Notes: a model not told the origin generated them from the sequence alone. A DNA stretch of 64,000 nt from Pholiota molesta (GCA_014925825.1 JACGCK010000202.1:1-64000); one strand, 5' to 3'. Numbered from the stretch's first letter, positions 34,042 to 48,205 are shown. Made by a program: numbers and translations.

Positions 34042-35499
34042 TCATGACCCAATCCCACCGAGAACCTTAAACACATCTCCTTGCCTTTCCTTGAATGCCT
34101 TGAGTTTGGTCATAGCCAGACTCAGCGCATTAATCCGATTCGCAAAGGCGACCGCCCGCCCCTCCACGCTCCGTCTCCCATCCCGCGCGTCCTGCAACCC
34201 CCTCTCATACCCCACCCCCTCCTCGAGGATCATCTTCACCCGATCTAAACGCGACAGCGGTATGTCCTTCCCGCGCTCCGCCAACCGCATCGCCACCTCA
34301 TCGTCCTCCGCCTCGATCTCCGCCGCCTGCCGCCCGATCGCGCCGAGCTCCGCCATGAACGCGCGCAGCTCGCGCGGACACTCCGCGAGCGTCAGCGGCT
34401 TCCCGAGCACGCCCACGATCGCGCCGTCCGGCGTCACCGCGTGCGCCGCGACGTCCAGCACGGCGAACGCCACGGAGGCGAAGTACGCCCGCGTGGGATC
34501 GCGCTTGAGCAGGCGCCGCAGCGACGGCTGGCGCTCGAGCGCGTCGGCGAGGGACGCGTAGAGCGTCTCGCGGATGAACTCGATCGCGGGGCTCTCCTGC
34601 GTGAGGATGGACGGCGCGGGCGAGCGGCCCCCGCCGAAGGAGGACGTGGAGCTCCGCGCTGAGTACGAGCCGTGGCTCCCGGAATTCGGGGACAAGAGCC
34701 CGGTGGACGTGGGTGCGGGGTGGTGGCTTGATCTCGGGGAGCGCAATGGGAGGCTGGGGTCTATCGCTATCGGGGCCAGCGAGGGGCGGGGCGGTGGATT
34801 CGGCGACGCCGGCGCGCTCGGCGCGGCTGTGGCGTCGTCATACTGCGGCGGGGGCACGAACGACGTCTTCCGTGCGCGCGGGCTCTCAGGCGACTCCCCC
34901 GCGTCCAGCGCTGCCTGCAAATCCGACGCATAGCGGTCTTGGAACGACCGTCGCTGGCTGATCTCGATCGCCACCGCACGCAGATCCGCCGCGATCCCAT
35001 GGACGATGGGCGCGGTGTCCGGCAGGAGGGGCGTGAGGCCGCAGATCACACGCGCGAGGTCGTGTTGGGTTTCTGGAGAGAGCCCTTGGATGGCTGGGAC
35101 GGTGTTGGCCCATACGCGGAGGAAGGAGATGAATGGGGGCGGGCAGTTCTCGTATGAGAGTTCCATGGGCTGCGAATGGCTGCCCGATTTTGAGGACCGA
35201 GGTAGTGGGACCGATGGCGGGTTCGTCGTACACCGTAGCGCTGCAAAGTAAAGACACAGTGCAGGACCTATAGAGAATAATAATTAATTATCTAACCTTC
35301 TGTAGTTCATGTCAAAAAAAACAATGAACGTACCTGTGATCATAAGATCGCTCTCCGCACTAGCAAGCACATCAGCATCTAGAAGCCGTTCCCCCTTCGC
35401 CTGCGTCAATGACGATTTGAGATAGCTATGGAAGCTGTCTTGGATGAACTGCTCGGAGAGCTGCTGCGAATACGGGTTGATATGAGTGGAGCTGGACAT
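34042..35499 (-). CDS. Conserved-looking protein of unknown function, 463 aa
   Basis: Two exons, 35334-35499 and 34042-35267, with a 66-nt intron (GTACGT..TATAG); phases 1+2 agree. The N-terminus MSSSTHINPYSQQLSEQF and an alpha-helical part (LRVWANTVPAIQGLSPETQ) precede a Pro/Ser-rich, probably disordered middle (about residues 185-290). A helical C-terminal half follows (EFIRETLYASLADALERQPS to the end), with charged coiled-coil-like stretches. No catalytic motif, signal peptide or membrane segment is visible. The product may be a scaffolding or regulatory protein, but I do not recognise it. A degenerate copy of its 3' end lies just downstream. Confidence 0.8.
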
Positions 35500-35912
35500 G
35501 GATTGAGTTTGTACAAAGAGAACGCTGAGCGCGTCCTATTTTATATCTCGGGAACGGTGTGGATGGCCCGGTGGCGGTGCGATTATGACGAAATCGCGCA
35601 TCGCCACTTTTTATTTGGACAGGGGTTCCGGGAATTGGCTGCGTCCGAGCAGGGCGTTACGGAGACGGTGGTCTTGGATGGAGAGAAATGGTATACTTGA
35701 CTGTAGATACATGTAATTTCACTCATGTTACAATTTACCAGTACAAAAAAGAAATGTGTTTGGCATACTTATCACCAATGCCGATTATCTCAGCAGCTGA
35801 ACTGATATCTGATCTTCGGTCACGTTCGGTGGCATCAACTTGTCGTTATCTTTTGAACTTGGCCACCGTGCTTGACACCCCAGAGCGAGAGAATAGCATT
35901 TCGATACACTAC

Positions 35913-37835
35913 ATGGAGGACCAACATTCAAATACGAGGCTCGATACAAACAATCCTCAGGATTACCAAGCCACATCTTCCATCACAGCTCACTTCGAAA
36001 CCAACTACGCCCCTACTGACGATGAGCTCGCGAAGATACGTAGCTTGCTTATAGCACCCACCGCCAGACTGGAGGAACTAAAAGCCATGATGAAGCAGAA
36101 GGAAGACGAGCACTATGCGCTTTTCGAGCAGCACACACAACTGGAGCGGGATATCGCCAAATATCGCGCCCTCGTTCATCCCATGCGCAGGCTTCCCGTC
36201 GACCTCCTCCGCGAGGTATTCCTCCACTGCATCCCAACAGACCATAATGCAATACTCAGCCGCGTGGAGGAGCCCATGTCACTGACACGTGTCTGTAGCG
36301 CCTGGCGCGCCGTCGCGCTGGCTACACCTGCGCTGTGGGCCTCTCTCCACATAACAGTGCCCCTACCCATATCGAGTACAGAGCTAGCTGGATCAGATGT
36401 GGACCCGGTATGGTCCAAAGCGGCGGCAGAAAACGCGATGCGGATGCGGACTAGGATGGTACAAGAATGGTTACTGCGTTCTGGAGCATGTAGACTGGAC
36501 ATCTCGCTACACGATCAGGAGCGCCTTGAGTATCAATTGCCCAACGCCAACTATGAGGAATTTCTCAAACTCATTATACCACACTCCAGACGCTGGCGGT
36601 CGATGACTTTCAATACGATTGCGGACTCCCTCATCCGCGTCGCCGCACTCGACGCCGAGGATGTGCCCGCACTGGAGGACATCGCTATCAACGTACCTTA
36701 CTTTATGCACACCCTACCCGGCGTGCCTGACTTTCCACTGCTGTCCTGGGGTGACAAGCCGCTCCTTAGCGCCCCACGCCTCCGCCGCGTGACATTCAGC
36801 AACCTCGGGGAAAATATCAATACTTTACCTCTCCACTTCCGCCACTTGACCCACATTTCCCTCAAATCCGGGCCTGGGCACAACAGGAACGGACACACAA
36901 GCCTCGCCAACATTTCTTTGCTTCTCGAGAAGTGTCATAATCTAACTTCAGCGAGGCTGCAGATAGCCTACCAGCATGTGCCCCAGTCTGCGACTCCAGC
37001 CGGTGCGCCACCCCAGCCCATCTGCACGCGCCCAATCGTCCTTCCCCACCTCGTCCATCTGTCGCTGCTCACCAGCGAGGAGCACATCTCGTCGTTCTTC
37101 GCGATGCTGGACGCGCCGCAGCTGCGCGTGCTCGAGTACCATAACAGGGTGCCTGGGCAAGGCGCGGACGACTTCATCGCGTTCCTATCACGCGTCAGCG
37201 AGACTCTCACCAGTGTGACGACTAGCGCGGGGATGTTCTCCCGTTCTGATTTCTTCGCGATGTTGAAAGCAACGCGTCGTCTTCGGAGTCTTGTACATGA
37301 CTACAGAAACTCGATGGAATTCTACGGGTCCAGGACTTGGGGAGACATCGGGACCAGCGCCGGGTATTTTGATGATATCTTCCTAGGTATGTTGGTAGGC
37401 AGGCGAATATGTCAAGATATGGGAGTGTCTGGACAGTCGAATCGGATTGTAGATGCGGCACCGGAAGATGGCGAGGATCAGGCAGTCGAGAGGGCCATCG
37501 AAGATTATTCCCAGATACTTCTTCCTGAGCTGGAGAATCTCGATTGTGGTGCCGCGAGCTTCACAGATGATGGATTACTTGAGTTTCTCAAGCTGCGCCA
37601 GAACCTTGCTGGTAGAAATGCTGATGTCTCCAGCCCGGGGACCCCGCTTCGACGCTTCTACCTACACCTCGACAGAAAAGCGACCCGAGAAACAGTGCGT
37701 GAGGATGTTGCCCCATTTGAGGATGCAGGGCTCGTGCTGCGCTTGGCGTATTCCCAGGCGCCCATGAGAGATCCCTTCTCGCCAGCGGACGGAATTCAAG
37801 TTCCTAGTGTTACATCCTTTCCTTTTGCTCTGTGA
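35913..37835 (+). CDS. F-box protein (640 aa)
   Basis: A single exon. The ATG at 35913 starts MEDQHSNTRLDTNN; the frame is open further upstream, but the paralogue at 48206-50149 aligns only from this region on. A coiled-coil-like helix (SLLIAPTARLEELKAMMKQK) precedes the F-box: MRRLPVDLLREVFLHCIP, then SLTRVCSAWRAVALATPALW. A leucine-rich body follows. This is the standard layout of large Agaricomycete F-box families that act as SCF substrate receptors. The target is unknown. Similarity to the 48-kb gene runs along the whole length, including LLPELE-L and FTDEGLLEFL-type segments near the C-terminus. Confidence 0.88.
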   Translation: MEDQHSNTRLDTNNPQDYQATSSITAHFETNYAPTDDELAKIRSLLIAPTARLEELKAMMKQKEDEHYALFEQHTQLERDIAKYRALVHPMRRLPVDLLREVFLHCIPTDHNAILSRVEEPMSLTRVCSAWRAVALATPALWASLHITVPLPISSTELAGSDVDPVWSKAAAENAMRMRTRMVQEWLLRSGACRLDISLHDQERLEYQLPNANYEEFLKLIIPHSRRWRSMTFNTIADSLIRVAALDAEDVPALEDIAINVPYFMHTLPGVPDFPLLSWGDKPLLSAPRLRRVTFSNLGENINTLPLHFRHLTHISLKSGPGHNRNGHTSLANISLLLEKCHNLTSARLQIAYQHVPQSATPAGAPPQPICTRPIVLPHLVHLSLLTSEEHISSFFAMLDAPQLRVLEYHNRVPGQGADDFIAFLSRVSETLTSVTTSAGMFSRSDFFAMLKATRRLRSLVHDYRNSMEFYGSRTWGDIGTSAGYFDDIFLGMLVGRRICQDMGVSGQSNRIVDAAPEDGEDQAVERAIEDYSQILLPELENLDCGAASFTDDGLLEFLKLRQNLAGRNADVSSPGTPLRRFYLHLDRKATRETVREDVAPFEDAGLVLRLAYSQAPMRDPFSPADGIQVPSVTSFPFAL

Positions 37836-37952
37836 AGAGTATTTTCGAGGGAAAATGCAATCTGCTTCTTGTATAAAGTCCCAGGAGAAATATAATACAG
37901 TGTCATATATGGAGATACATAGTAGAAAGGTAAATAAATCCATCCTACACCC

Positions 37953-37996
37953 ATGATTAATCGATACACACACAATGATTAATCGATACACACACA
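37953..37996. repeat. Perfect 22-bp direct duplication
   Basis: The unit atgattaatcgatacacacaca occurs twice in tandem (37953-37974 and 37975-37996), followed by a short CA tract. Confidence 0.9.
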
Positions 37997-38102
37997 TACA
38001 CACATAGAAAAATCCAACACAAAAGACAAGGACATCATATTTATCATTGATTGGAACGTCGGGATTCGGTCGGGCATGTCATTCTAAATTCGTATGCTTT
38101 CG

Positions 38103-38654
38103 TTAGAGGCCAAATGGAAGGTTGTGCGATTGATAGCGATTCCCGACCAACAATGTGTTGCTCGTATGTATCGCGTTCCGAGAAAACGGGCTCTTGAAAT
38201 CTACAAGATTTTAAAAAGCGGTCAGCCGTAGAGTTCATATCAGAAACGGATAACCAAGTCTCTTACCCTTCAACCATGGCCAAATACCCGTCCCAAAACA
38301 GAGATACTCACTCGAATCAGGTTCAGCGTCTGTGGTCAAGGAAGACGATATTGGGAGGAACGTCTTCAAACGAAACACGTTTCGAACTGGTGCAGCGGAC
38401 GCCATGCTGCGCTGACGCCCGGGAAGAGTGCTGGCGAGGGGAAATGTCAAAACAACCGGAATCGGTGTCCTCAAGGTTATTTCATCGTATGCCGTGCAGT
38501 ATACCAGCGGAGAGGGTGGGCGCTTGACATCCTTTCTGTACCTCAATAAGCTACGCGAGGGATGGCAATCGTAGTTTGGCGATCGGTTTCGTACGCGCAG
38601 AGGTGCGGGTGGGCGAAGCTCGTAGATCAGGGCTCGTTGACCGATTGATGCCAT
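38103..38654 (-). CDS. Possible small two-exon gene, unknown
   Basis: An ATG at 38654 opens MASIGQRALIYELRPPAPLR and runs to a GTGAGT donor at 38311. A TTGTAG acceptor at 38201 leads to a second exon that ends in frame at 38103, about 146 aa in total. Phases agree (1+2). The sequence has no recognisable motif, and frames are also open on the opposite strand, so this is tentative. Confidence 0.3.
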
Positions 38655-38894
38655 GGATGGAGGACAGTGTAGCGGACGCGAGGGATTTTGGGGTGCGTTT
38701 TGGTGTGCTTGCCAGCCGGCCATGTTGCTGTTCGGTTAGGATGATGAGGATACTTGTTAATGATAAGTGAGTAGTGATTCGTAAGTGCACATTCTTTATA
38801 CTTTATCGAAGACGCTAAATCTATGATGATACCATGTATAGTCCATGTTGGGGGAAGAGAGTAGTTGTTAGTAGGATGAAGAGACATCCGAGTT

Positions 38895-39441
38895 TCATAG
38901 TATGTCGGCGCGGTTGTGAATTTGAAAGTTTGGCGACGGCGCTGGGGACGAGATAGGTCTTCCAGGAATGCGTTCATCATCATCATTCCATGAACTTGTT
39001 TCGATGTCTTGCGTAGAACTCAGCAAGTGCGCGTACGGCATGCCCTTGTTATCAAAAGGACGAGCGATATGGACCATGTCGCATTGTCGCTCCTTCCATC
39101 GGAATCCTTTGACTCCCGACGAGAGACGTCCTCCCACTGTTCTTCGACCCGGAGTTAAGAAGCAATCAATATAGAGTAGCTTACGCTACAAGGCCAATAA
39201 CATGCTGCCTTTCCCAAGGACCGCTACCTGATTTAGAACAAGAGCCTAGTATTACGATATCCTCCTGTGGATGGGGAGGCTGTGTATGCCTATGATCGCT
39301 GATGAGGGTGCCCGATAATATTCTCATGTCAGGATAGCACACGCCAGTCTGGTATAAATAAACTAACTGACATCGATATCGACTGAATAGCACAGCAGCG
39401 AGCACATGGAAAGCGTTGAATTTCGTCTTTTTCGAAGCCAT
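38895..39441 (-). CDS. Possible spliced gene, unknown
   Basis: Two protein-like pieces share the minus strand. The first is MASKKTKFNAFHVLAAVLF from 39441, with EDIVILGSCSKSGSGPWERQ further on. The second is GGRLSSGVKGFRWKERQCDM with FDNKGMPYAHLLSSTQDIE to about 38895. Plausible donors exist, but I could not find a set of introns that keeps phase throughout, so exon structure and product remain open. Confidence 0.3.
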
Positions 39442-39602
39442 GGATCTCGTCAATGCGAAACTAGTATTTTCGAACCAGGTAGTAAGGAATAGGCAGGGCA
39501 ACGACACTCAATCGGAAGAGCAATTTATCTTGAAAGGTGGGATCATTTAGATTCAAGATCAAGAACATGAAAGCAGAATACGCACCAAATTTCATAGAGC
39601 CT

Positions 39603-41069
39603 TTACTTGCGACGTTTAGCCTCCTTCTTCATCTCCCTCTCCAGCCTCCTCCGCTCCGCCCTATTCATCGGCTTCGGAACCTCCGGCGCCTGCCTCGCCC
39701 CCTCCTCCACCCCCTCCTCATCCCGCCCTCGCTCCTCTTCCGCTGGTCCTTCGATCTGCCTCGACTCGGGCAGCGGATTCTTCCGCGCCTCTTCGGCCGC
39801 CATCCTCTCCGCAGCGGCCTCGTCTACGAACTCCTTGGAGTAGCTCACGTACACGGCCTCGCGCGACATCTTGAGCAGCAGCATCTTCGGGGCGTGGCCG
39901 TCTTTATTGCGCCCGGCGTCGCGGATGAGCTCTTTGTCGCACTCCCTCATCGGGGCGCGGAGGAGCAGCTGGTTCTTTTTGTCTGCGCGGATATGGGAGT
40001 TGAGGTATCTGCCGACATGCGATAAGCGGCCGATCACTTGGTAATTGAATGAAGATTGATTACGCACTCAAAACAGGTCGCAACGCTGAGCGGCTTGTCC
40101 GTCTTCTTGCCAGTGATCGCAGAGACCATCGTGAACGGCATGTTCCGCCGCGCCTGCCCGAGCGCCTCGTCGCCCACGACGAACAGGCAGGTGATCATCT
40201 GCTTGAAGTTGTTCACGAAGCGCACGAGCACCACCGCGCTGTCCCGCTCCCCGTCCGCGTCCGCGTCCGCCCGCGCCTGGCGCCACATCGCGATGTCCGT
40301 CGGCGACAGCGGGCGCGCGGGCACCCACGCGTCTGACCGGGAGAGGTTGTGGAACTGCAGCATCCCCTCGGTCGCCACGCCGTCCGCGTCCAGCTCGGGA
40401 TCGCGTTCCTCCGGGTACGTGTAGAGCGCCATGAACTCGCCGATCGCGGACGGCTCGATGCCGACGTCGATGTGCGCGGCGAGCGCCGCGCGGCGGACGG
40501 TGCTGCGCTGCGCCGCGGGGAGCACGTGCAGGCGGTGCAGGGAGAAGGTGAGCGCGAGGCAGACCTGGATGTAGTGCGCGATCATGGGGTTGCCGGTGAC
40601 GCATTTGATGAGCGGCTGGATGCCGTCGCCGTATTCGGTCGAGCAGTTGGGCTTGTGGATGGGCCTGATGGTGGACGATGAATGGGTGGAGAACGTGTGT
40701 CGTATAGGATCACGTACCAGTGCTCTTTTTGGCACTGGATCATTGTAGATTGAAGAAACAAGCGTCGATTCGTTTGAAGTCATGAAGGTCACGAAATTAG
40801 AACGCACCTCTTGAGAACAGTAAAATGTCAAGCCGCACTATATCTATGTTAGCGATATTGAACAGGCATTGGAGAAAACCACACACCCCGGCGCATTTCT
40901 TAACTGGATTGTCGTTCTTCCCAGGTTTACCGCAATTCGTGCATCCTCGTATCGCTTCCTTCTTGCCCTCCTTGACCGTCGACTTAGGCGGCGCATCTTC
41001 GCGGAAATAGGTCTTTCGTTCAGGATGCACGACGCCGCTGAAGACATGTTTAGGTGGCAAGCTCGCCAT
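39603..41069 (-). CDS. MYND-type zinc-finger protein (410 aa)
   Basis: Five exons, 40887-41069, 40808-40837, 40718-40734, 40068-40664 and 39603-40008; all phases agree. The MYND finger is spread over four of them. CTNCGKPG and KKCAG end exon 1, CGLTFYCSQE is exon 2, CQKEHW uses the 17-nt exon 3, and HKPNC opens exon 4. Together they give the C-C-C-C-C-C-H-C pattern of this zinc-binding protein-interaction domain. The remaining part is a helical domain of unknown type, ending in a Glu/Arg-rich tail (MNRAERRRLEREMKKEAKRR). The start has a clear ATG (MASLPPKHVFSG). It is probably an intracellular adaptor; no catalytic domain such as SET is visible. Confidence 0.88.
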
Positions 41070-42078
41070 CGTATATGATCTTGATGGAAAGAGAGGGAGA
41101 CGAATGTCCTCGAGGCGTTGCCTATCAACAGCTCTTCCCAGTCTTGGCTTCGAAATTTATAATCAGGGTCGAGGGCTGCTGGCGTTGAGTCTCAGCAAGG
41201 AACTGCTGGTTCCTGCGTATCTGGAAGCCATCTCGAAGAGAAACTTGACGCCCATTGCCAAGATTCAGCAAAAGCTGCGTAGGATGTGTGAATGAGTGAC
41301 AAAAGCTTGACCTCTCCAGATCTAGAGTGAGCCCATAGATTGCCGACTTTCGGCAAGGATGTTTGGTTCGGAAGCTTACGGCGTTATCAATGATTGACGG
41401 AACCTTCTAATAATAACAACAGCACTTTTCGTTGAGCTTTCACTTTTGTTCAACGTACGACGCGTTTCAGCCTCTCCCTAATCGCATATCGCCACAGCTT
41501 TATATCCTAGGCAAGTACTGCAACGGGATTATCTGCTTGTGGCTCTCACTGTGCGGTATAACCTTGGTATTGAGATTGTATTGAGAAGTTTATCAGAGAC
41601 TGCAATGGTTGCACGAGTGTCATGGCCTCGCCTTGGCCTCATTTAATTGCGCTCACATCGCCCATTACATACACATCGCCTGCGTTATGGATATCTGACA
41701 ATGCATGCAGCTGGCCTCAAGCTTTCAGGCCGCCTGGGCTCTAGAGGTCATTCATAACGATTGACAAAAGGTAAGTAACCATCGTGCCAAATCATGTTTG
41801 CTGTGCTAAACTTCCCGCAAATATCTCTAGTCTTCAATCAAATCAATTCAGCACAGCAATAATATCCATCGTTGGACTCAGCAACGCTGGTCTGACCTTG
41901 CTCTGACCCTGAGCGCCTCACCCCGCCACAGAATGGCAGATGACGTGGTTCAAACCCAATTGAATCAGAATGGCCCAAGCGAATCAGCCGAGGCTGCGCC
42001 TAATCTTTGTCTGAGCAGCTTAAATTCCGTGTCGCCAGTTTCCTCCCTCAACCATTCGCATCCCCTCTTATTGGCCCA
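41070..42078. other. Intergenic, no gene recognised
   Basis: Divergent flank between the MYND gene and the proline-rich gene. An alternative start MADDVVQTQLNQNG at 41933 lies in another frame and would need an extra intron. Confidence 0.35.
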
Positions 42079-42931
42079 ATGTCGTACCAAGGATCACCAG
42101 CGCACCCTCCGCGCCCGCGCGTGCCCTCAAACCCACCTGTGCCGCCGACCGTCTTGCTGAGAAACTACGCGTCCACATCGAGCCTTACATCCCCAACGCC
42201 CCGAGCAAGAACTCCCATGGACCCCCGCCCGTACTCGTACACAGGGAACGCCGAGTACCCCACCGAGCCCGCATCGAATCGCACGAGACGCGTATCCGAG
42301 CCCGCGCGCGATCCCCTCGCCCCAGCACCACCTCCGCCCTTCCCGAACGCCACCGTATCAGCTGCGCACAGACGCCCGCAGCCTAAACACCTCGAGCCGC
42401 GTCCAGCGAGCGCCTCATACGCGCCTCGAAAACCCTCGCCTCTTGCATGCCCGGACCCTCCGCCCAAGCCAGACTCTCCTCACGTCCCCGTTCCTATTGT
42501 TGTCGCGGATCCGCCCGCCCCTATTGGTGTCGACTCAATGCCCGATAACACCACGCATCCCTCAGCCGGGCCGGATCTGGAGACATATGAAAACACGGTG
42601 CCACCGCCACTGCCTCCAGCCACTGCTCTTCCGAGACCAAAGAGAAGGAAGCTCGAGAAGCGCAAGGGGAAGGAACATGGCCTCCCTGACGCAGAGGCCA
42701 AAGCGCCGCGTCACGGGTGCGGCCTGAGTTTCGCAGGTATGTCCCGACGCACGTCGATTGTGAGAGCTCTATTCTAACGCCCAATGTGTTCCAACAGGCT
42801 TGAGTTCTTTGTTCTCGAAGAAGGAGAGCTGTCCGACGCCAAACATGCTACTTTTGAAACACCATTATACCGAACAGTATATTCCACCTACATTTGACGG
42901 TTTTCGTTATCAGAAAAACCCCAAAGACTGA
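42079..42931 (+). CDS. Proline-rich low-complexity protein (263 aa)
   Basis: Two exons, 42079-42736 and 42798-42931, intron GTATGT..ACAG, phases 1+2. The ATG at 42079 (MSYQGSPAHPPRPRV) is the first in a good context; the frame is open slightly further upstream. The protein is rich in Pro, Ser, Thr and Ala, has a basic stretch KRRKLEKRKGKE that could act as a nuclear signal, and ends with GLSSLFSKKE and IPPTFDGFRYQK. No domain was recognised. The low complexity makes it less certain, although the well-spliced second exon supports it. Confidence 0.55.
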
Positions 42932-44233
42932 ATACGACCCTCCCAAATGAGCTAAGAAACTTCACGAGCGCGAATTCAATTCAATATGCTTTACGAAGTC
43001 GTTGTAAGAGAGCCTACGCAGCGGTAAAAGCATGTCGAACAGCTGAGGTATTCATCACACGAAATGAAGCAGCCTAACCACTACGACGCTTTGAAGATAG
43101 GACACTCGAAAAAGCCGGGAGCACCATGGTTCTAAAAGCGTCAGACTTGCGGTCTGGCTGATCCAACACGCGTTGAAGTGTCGACTTATGGAATCATTTT
43201 CCCTCGTCCTGAGCATGTTATCGGAGAGAACGCGTGGACTTGCCAAGAATTTTTTACAGGGATCAACGTCGATCAATTGTGATGTATTGATGTCGGACGA
43301 AGTGCGCACACTCATTGACTAAAATTGACTGCACCGGAGTAGCGGATTAAGAGCTTGAGAGAATATTAAACAAGAGACTAGATAGTATGGGAATTAATTG
43401 ATGCTACTCATTGCCCAGTCATAGATTCCTGTTCAGTAAAGGATGTAATTTATGTCTCCGAGGCCTTGTACTCAGTACTTTAAACTGGAAATTAACACTG
43501 AAAACAATCAATAACCGTAGCCCATCTGCACGGCGAGATAACGCATTATCTAGTTGCACGTCTCCTTTTAGTAATGTAATGGACGTACGACGGTGAGAGG
43601 GTCTTCCATCGGCTAATCCTGAGCACTGTATGCAAAGAAAGTCAAAGCAATAGAAATACTGTCAAGACCCTAAACATGACTGACAGGCAAGTCCTCGATG
43701 TGGCGATTCTACACAACGTACACATTGATCAGATGTTGGTCCTGAGAAATACATGGGTATGTATCTCATTACCGGTTCCGCGACAACCCCGTTTCTCTCA
43801 GAATCTCCCGTGATGCCCTGTAATAATAACTGTCCAGAGAAAAACCACCCATCTTGAACCATCGAGTTCAACACCTTTACGTTGAGCCCCTAACAGGCGC
43901 TCGACGCTCTCGGACTCGAGACAACCCTACTTTACCGGGAGGCTATTCTTGTATTTCACAACTTAACGTGGAAATATCGCAAGTTCGATCACGCGGCTTT
44001 CGTCTCGACCACATACACGTCCTTGATGGTAGTCCTTCGCTATAGATTTGCTACCTCCAGCATCTTTAATGTACTCCTTATTCTTCGCACCATCGCCTTC
44101 ACCCAGTCCTTTGGATGAAAATTCTTTTTTAAGTCATCCATATTTTCGGTTTGCCTTGCGATACCTTTGCGAGGTTGTGGATGTCAGCGCGACTCTCATG
44201 TCCCAGTTGTTGGTTTGAGCTCGTCTGGATGAG
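42932..44233. other. Intergenic, no gene recognised
   Basis: About 1.3 kb upstream of the peroxidase. No coding similarity or repeat ends were found. It probably contains upstream control sequences of the peroxidase. Confidence 0.35.
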
Positions 44234-45742
<1,509 letters not shown>

Positions 45743-46385
45743 GCGCTCGAATTGATGGGAAGGCTATTTATTGTGCTCAATTAGATGACCCCTGTATCCC
45801 ATCATCATGTAACGATATTGTTTTTATGTCACACGTTGAATATGTTCATTTTTTTGGCAAGGAAATCCTGCATGGTCAAGGCAAGAAATTCAGTCTGGAA
45901 TGTCGCATTTACAAGGACAACGAACCCTTCTAAATGGTACTGCGCTCCAAATTTCCCTTTAAACCACATTTTGCCTTCTTCGAGACCCCTTACGGCCCCT
46001 TTTTACTCGTTTGTGCCACTCACCGATGTCACCATCGCCACGCGCAGTGACTGTAGTCATTCCGCAGTAAGAATGGAGGGCCACTATAACACGAGGCACT
46101 ACGTGCACTACAATGTAGGTTATTTGTAGGCCATCGCCTTTTCCGGATAATTGTAGCAGGAGTCATGTCGTTGCACTCACCGTAAGCCGAATGATTGAGC
46201 AGATATTGTATGAAATTAAAGGAAGCCAGAAGATTCACAGCCTGAATCGAGGATACTTGGGTCACAGGTGGTTACCGCGTGGCTTTTCCGTATAAAAGAA
46301 ATCATCCACGTCGGCGATTCGTCAGAGCTACACTGGGCTACAGCGACTTTCTTGCACGACTCCACCATCCCAATCGACTATCACC
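45743..46385. other. Intergenic between peroxidase and hydrolase genes
   Basis: No gene recognised. A GTATAAAAGA sequence near 46289-46298 is a possible TATA box of the following gene. Confidence 0.4.
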
Positions 46386-47891
46386 ATGGGCAAGATATAC
46401 ACATTCTTCCGAGTGCGTACCCACAGTTCTGACCCTGTCCAACACTCAACCAACGATTGAACTTTGATATACATAGTACTTATTCAATTGGCAACGTATG
46501 CTCATTTATCGGCCCGCCTACTTCGACATAAGAGAACGTATGTCCGGTCGTTTATGTTAGAATTGAGCCTCACCTCACCACCTCTCCTACATTCTCGCCG
46601 AAATTTATTTCGATTATGCGTTGTATTACGAAGCCCCCTGTCACCCATACTATGTTTTTGGCCGATACTGTGCTGAAATCACATTGGTAACGAAGGACAG
46701 CGTTGAGCTAGCCTGCTACCTCATCATGAACGATGAGGAAGAGAAAATCAAGGTGTGTTTCGGCAAATTCTTGTGTGTTCAACTCACCCACAGATAACCA
46801 AATCCACTGTTCGTCTTGATCTGGGTTTGTAGCGCTCACGGGGTACAATTATTATGTTCCATGGAAATGCGATGTCCAAGTCGAGCCTTCTGTTATATGC
46901 CTTGGATGCCTTCAGGGCCCATTTCAGCGTACTCGCAGTTGAATATAGGGGGTCAGTGATAAATCATAAATCCTACATCAGCGAATCAGTATATTGATGC
47001 GAGATTTTACTAGATACTTCGGAAACAAAGGGCGTCCGTCGGAGACAGGTAACCAACGTTCCCCATGCGAAAGAATTTACCCTTGTATATTAATTCCTGG
47101 CTTTTTGCAGGTCTTGAACTAGATGCGCAAGCAGCTTTGGACTACGTTCTTGCACACCCGATCTTGTCAACGAAACCTGTGGTAAATTCCTACCTTCATC
47201 TATTTTTATGTGCTGGAATTGAATGTCATTGTGATACCAGATAGCATTTGGACAGTCTATGGGAGGCGCCGTTGCTATTGATCTTACCAGCCGAAATGTC
47301 CCCAAAATTTCCGCTCTTATAGTAGAAAACACCTTCACTTCTATCCCAGATTTTATCAGTGACCGTGTGCCCTGGTTCTTAAAATTCATCCGATATTTCT
47401 GCACGCAACACTGGAATTCGCGCCGAAAAATCGTAACATTGCCCTCATCTCTTCCCATCCTAATGTTCAGCGGACTTCTGGACACAGTTGTCCCCGCGAG
47501 TCACATGCAACGCCTTTGGGACTTAGCAATGACAAGGCATGTAGAAAAGACAAGGCATTTGGAAGGAGGACGATGGGGTTCAATTCAGCATCTAATGAGG
47601 AGGACTCGACATGCCGACGACGGAAAGCATTCTGAGACGGACACCCAAGAGCAGGAGACAAGGGATGAATTTTTTACGTTCGAGTTTGGCGACCATAGTC
47701 TGTTGCTTTTCGTTTCGTGTGTTCCTTCCAGGAGATTGACTCTCTGCCATACAGCCAATACACATGGACAGCCAGGATATGTGAAGGCGCTTCAGGCATT
47801 TTTCAACAAGGTCTTTCCGGATGAGTCTACGGCCAACAGCGCTCTTCAATGTGATTCTTCTGATTCTTCTGATTCTTATTCGAATGAATGA
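46386..47891 (+). CDS. BEM46/ABHD13-type alpha/beta hydrolase
   Basis: Starts MGKIYTFFR at 46386 and continues through about seven short exons. Motifs: LFNWQRMLIYRPAYFD, ITLVTKDSVELACYL, GTIIMFHGNA (oxyanion hole), LAVEYR then YFGNKGRPSE, and LELDAQAALDYVLAHPIL. The nucleophile elbow is IAFGQSMGGAVAID (Ser), then ALIVENTFTSI and LPILMFSGLLDTVVPASHMQ (acid). The catalytic His is expected near the C-terminus; FEFGDH (about 47680) is the candidate, with QPGYVKALQAFF after a possible last intron of about 90 nt. This order is that of the BEM46 family, membrane-anchored serine hydrolases linked to polarity and morphogenesis in fungi. Exon borders in the first 600 bp are approximate. Confidence 0.85.
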
Positions 47892-48205
47892 GCTACGTGA
47901 GAAGGACTAGTTTTGACTTCAAGTCAACCTGACAACGTATCTTATGTCGCGTTATGATCTGGACAAGACAAATGGTCCTCCAGAAAGCTGCATCACCGCG
48001 TCCTGCCGACCAGAGCACGCTACGTTATTGTAGGCGCCTAAATGTATGTCCATAACATTAATTACATTAATTTCCGAAGCATTTGTACAATGGTTCAGAT
48101 TGAATTTATTTTTGTTTCATGTGCTGACGGCAGCCTTGTTCCAATCTCTACTTTCCGCTTTTATCCACGTTTTACTCAGGTATAATTCTAAACTCGCTAC
48201 CTATC

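Noticed and set aside
34028..34933. Plus-strand frames opposite the 463-aa gene
   Set aside because: They are shadows of the minus-strand coding exon, which has a consistent spliced model.
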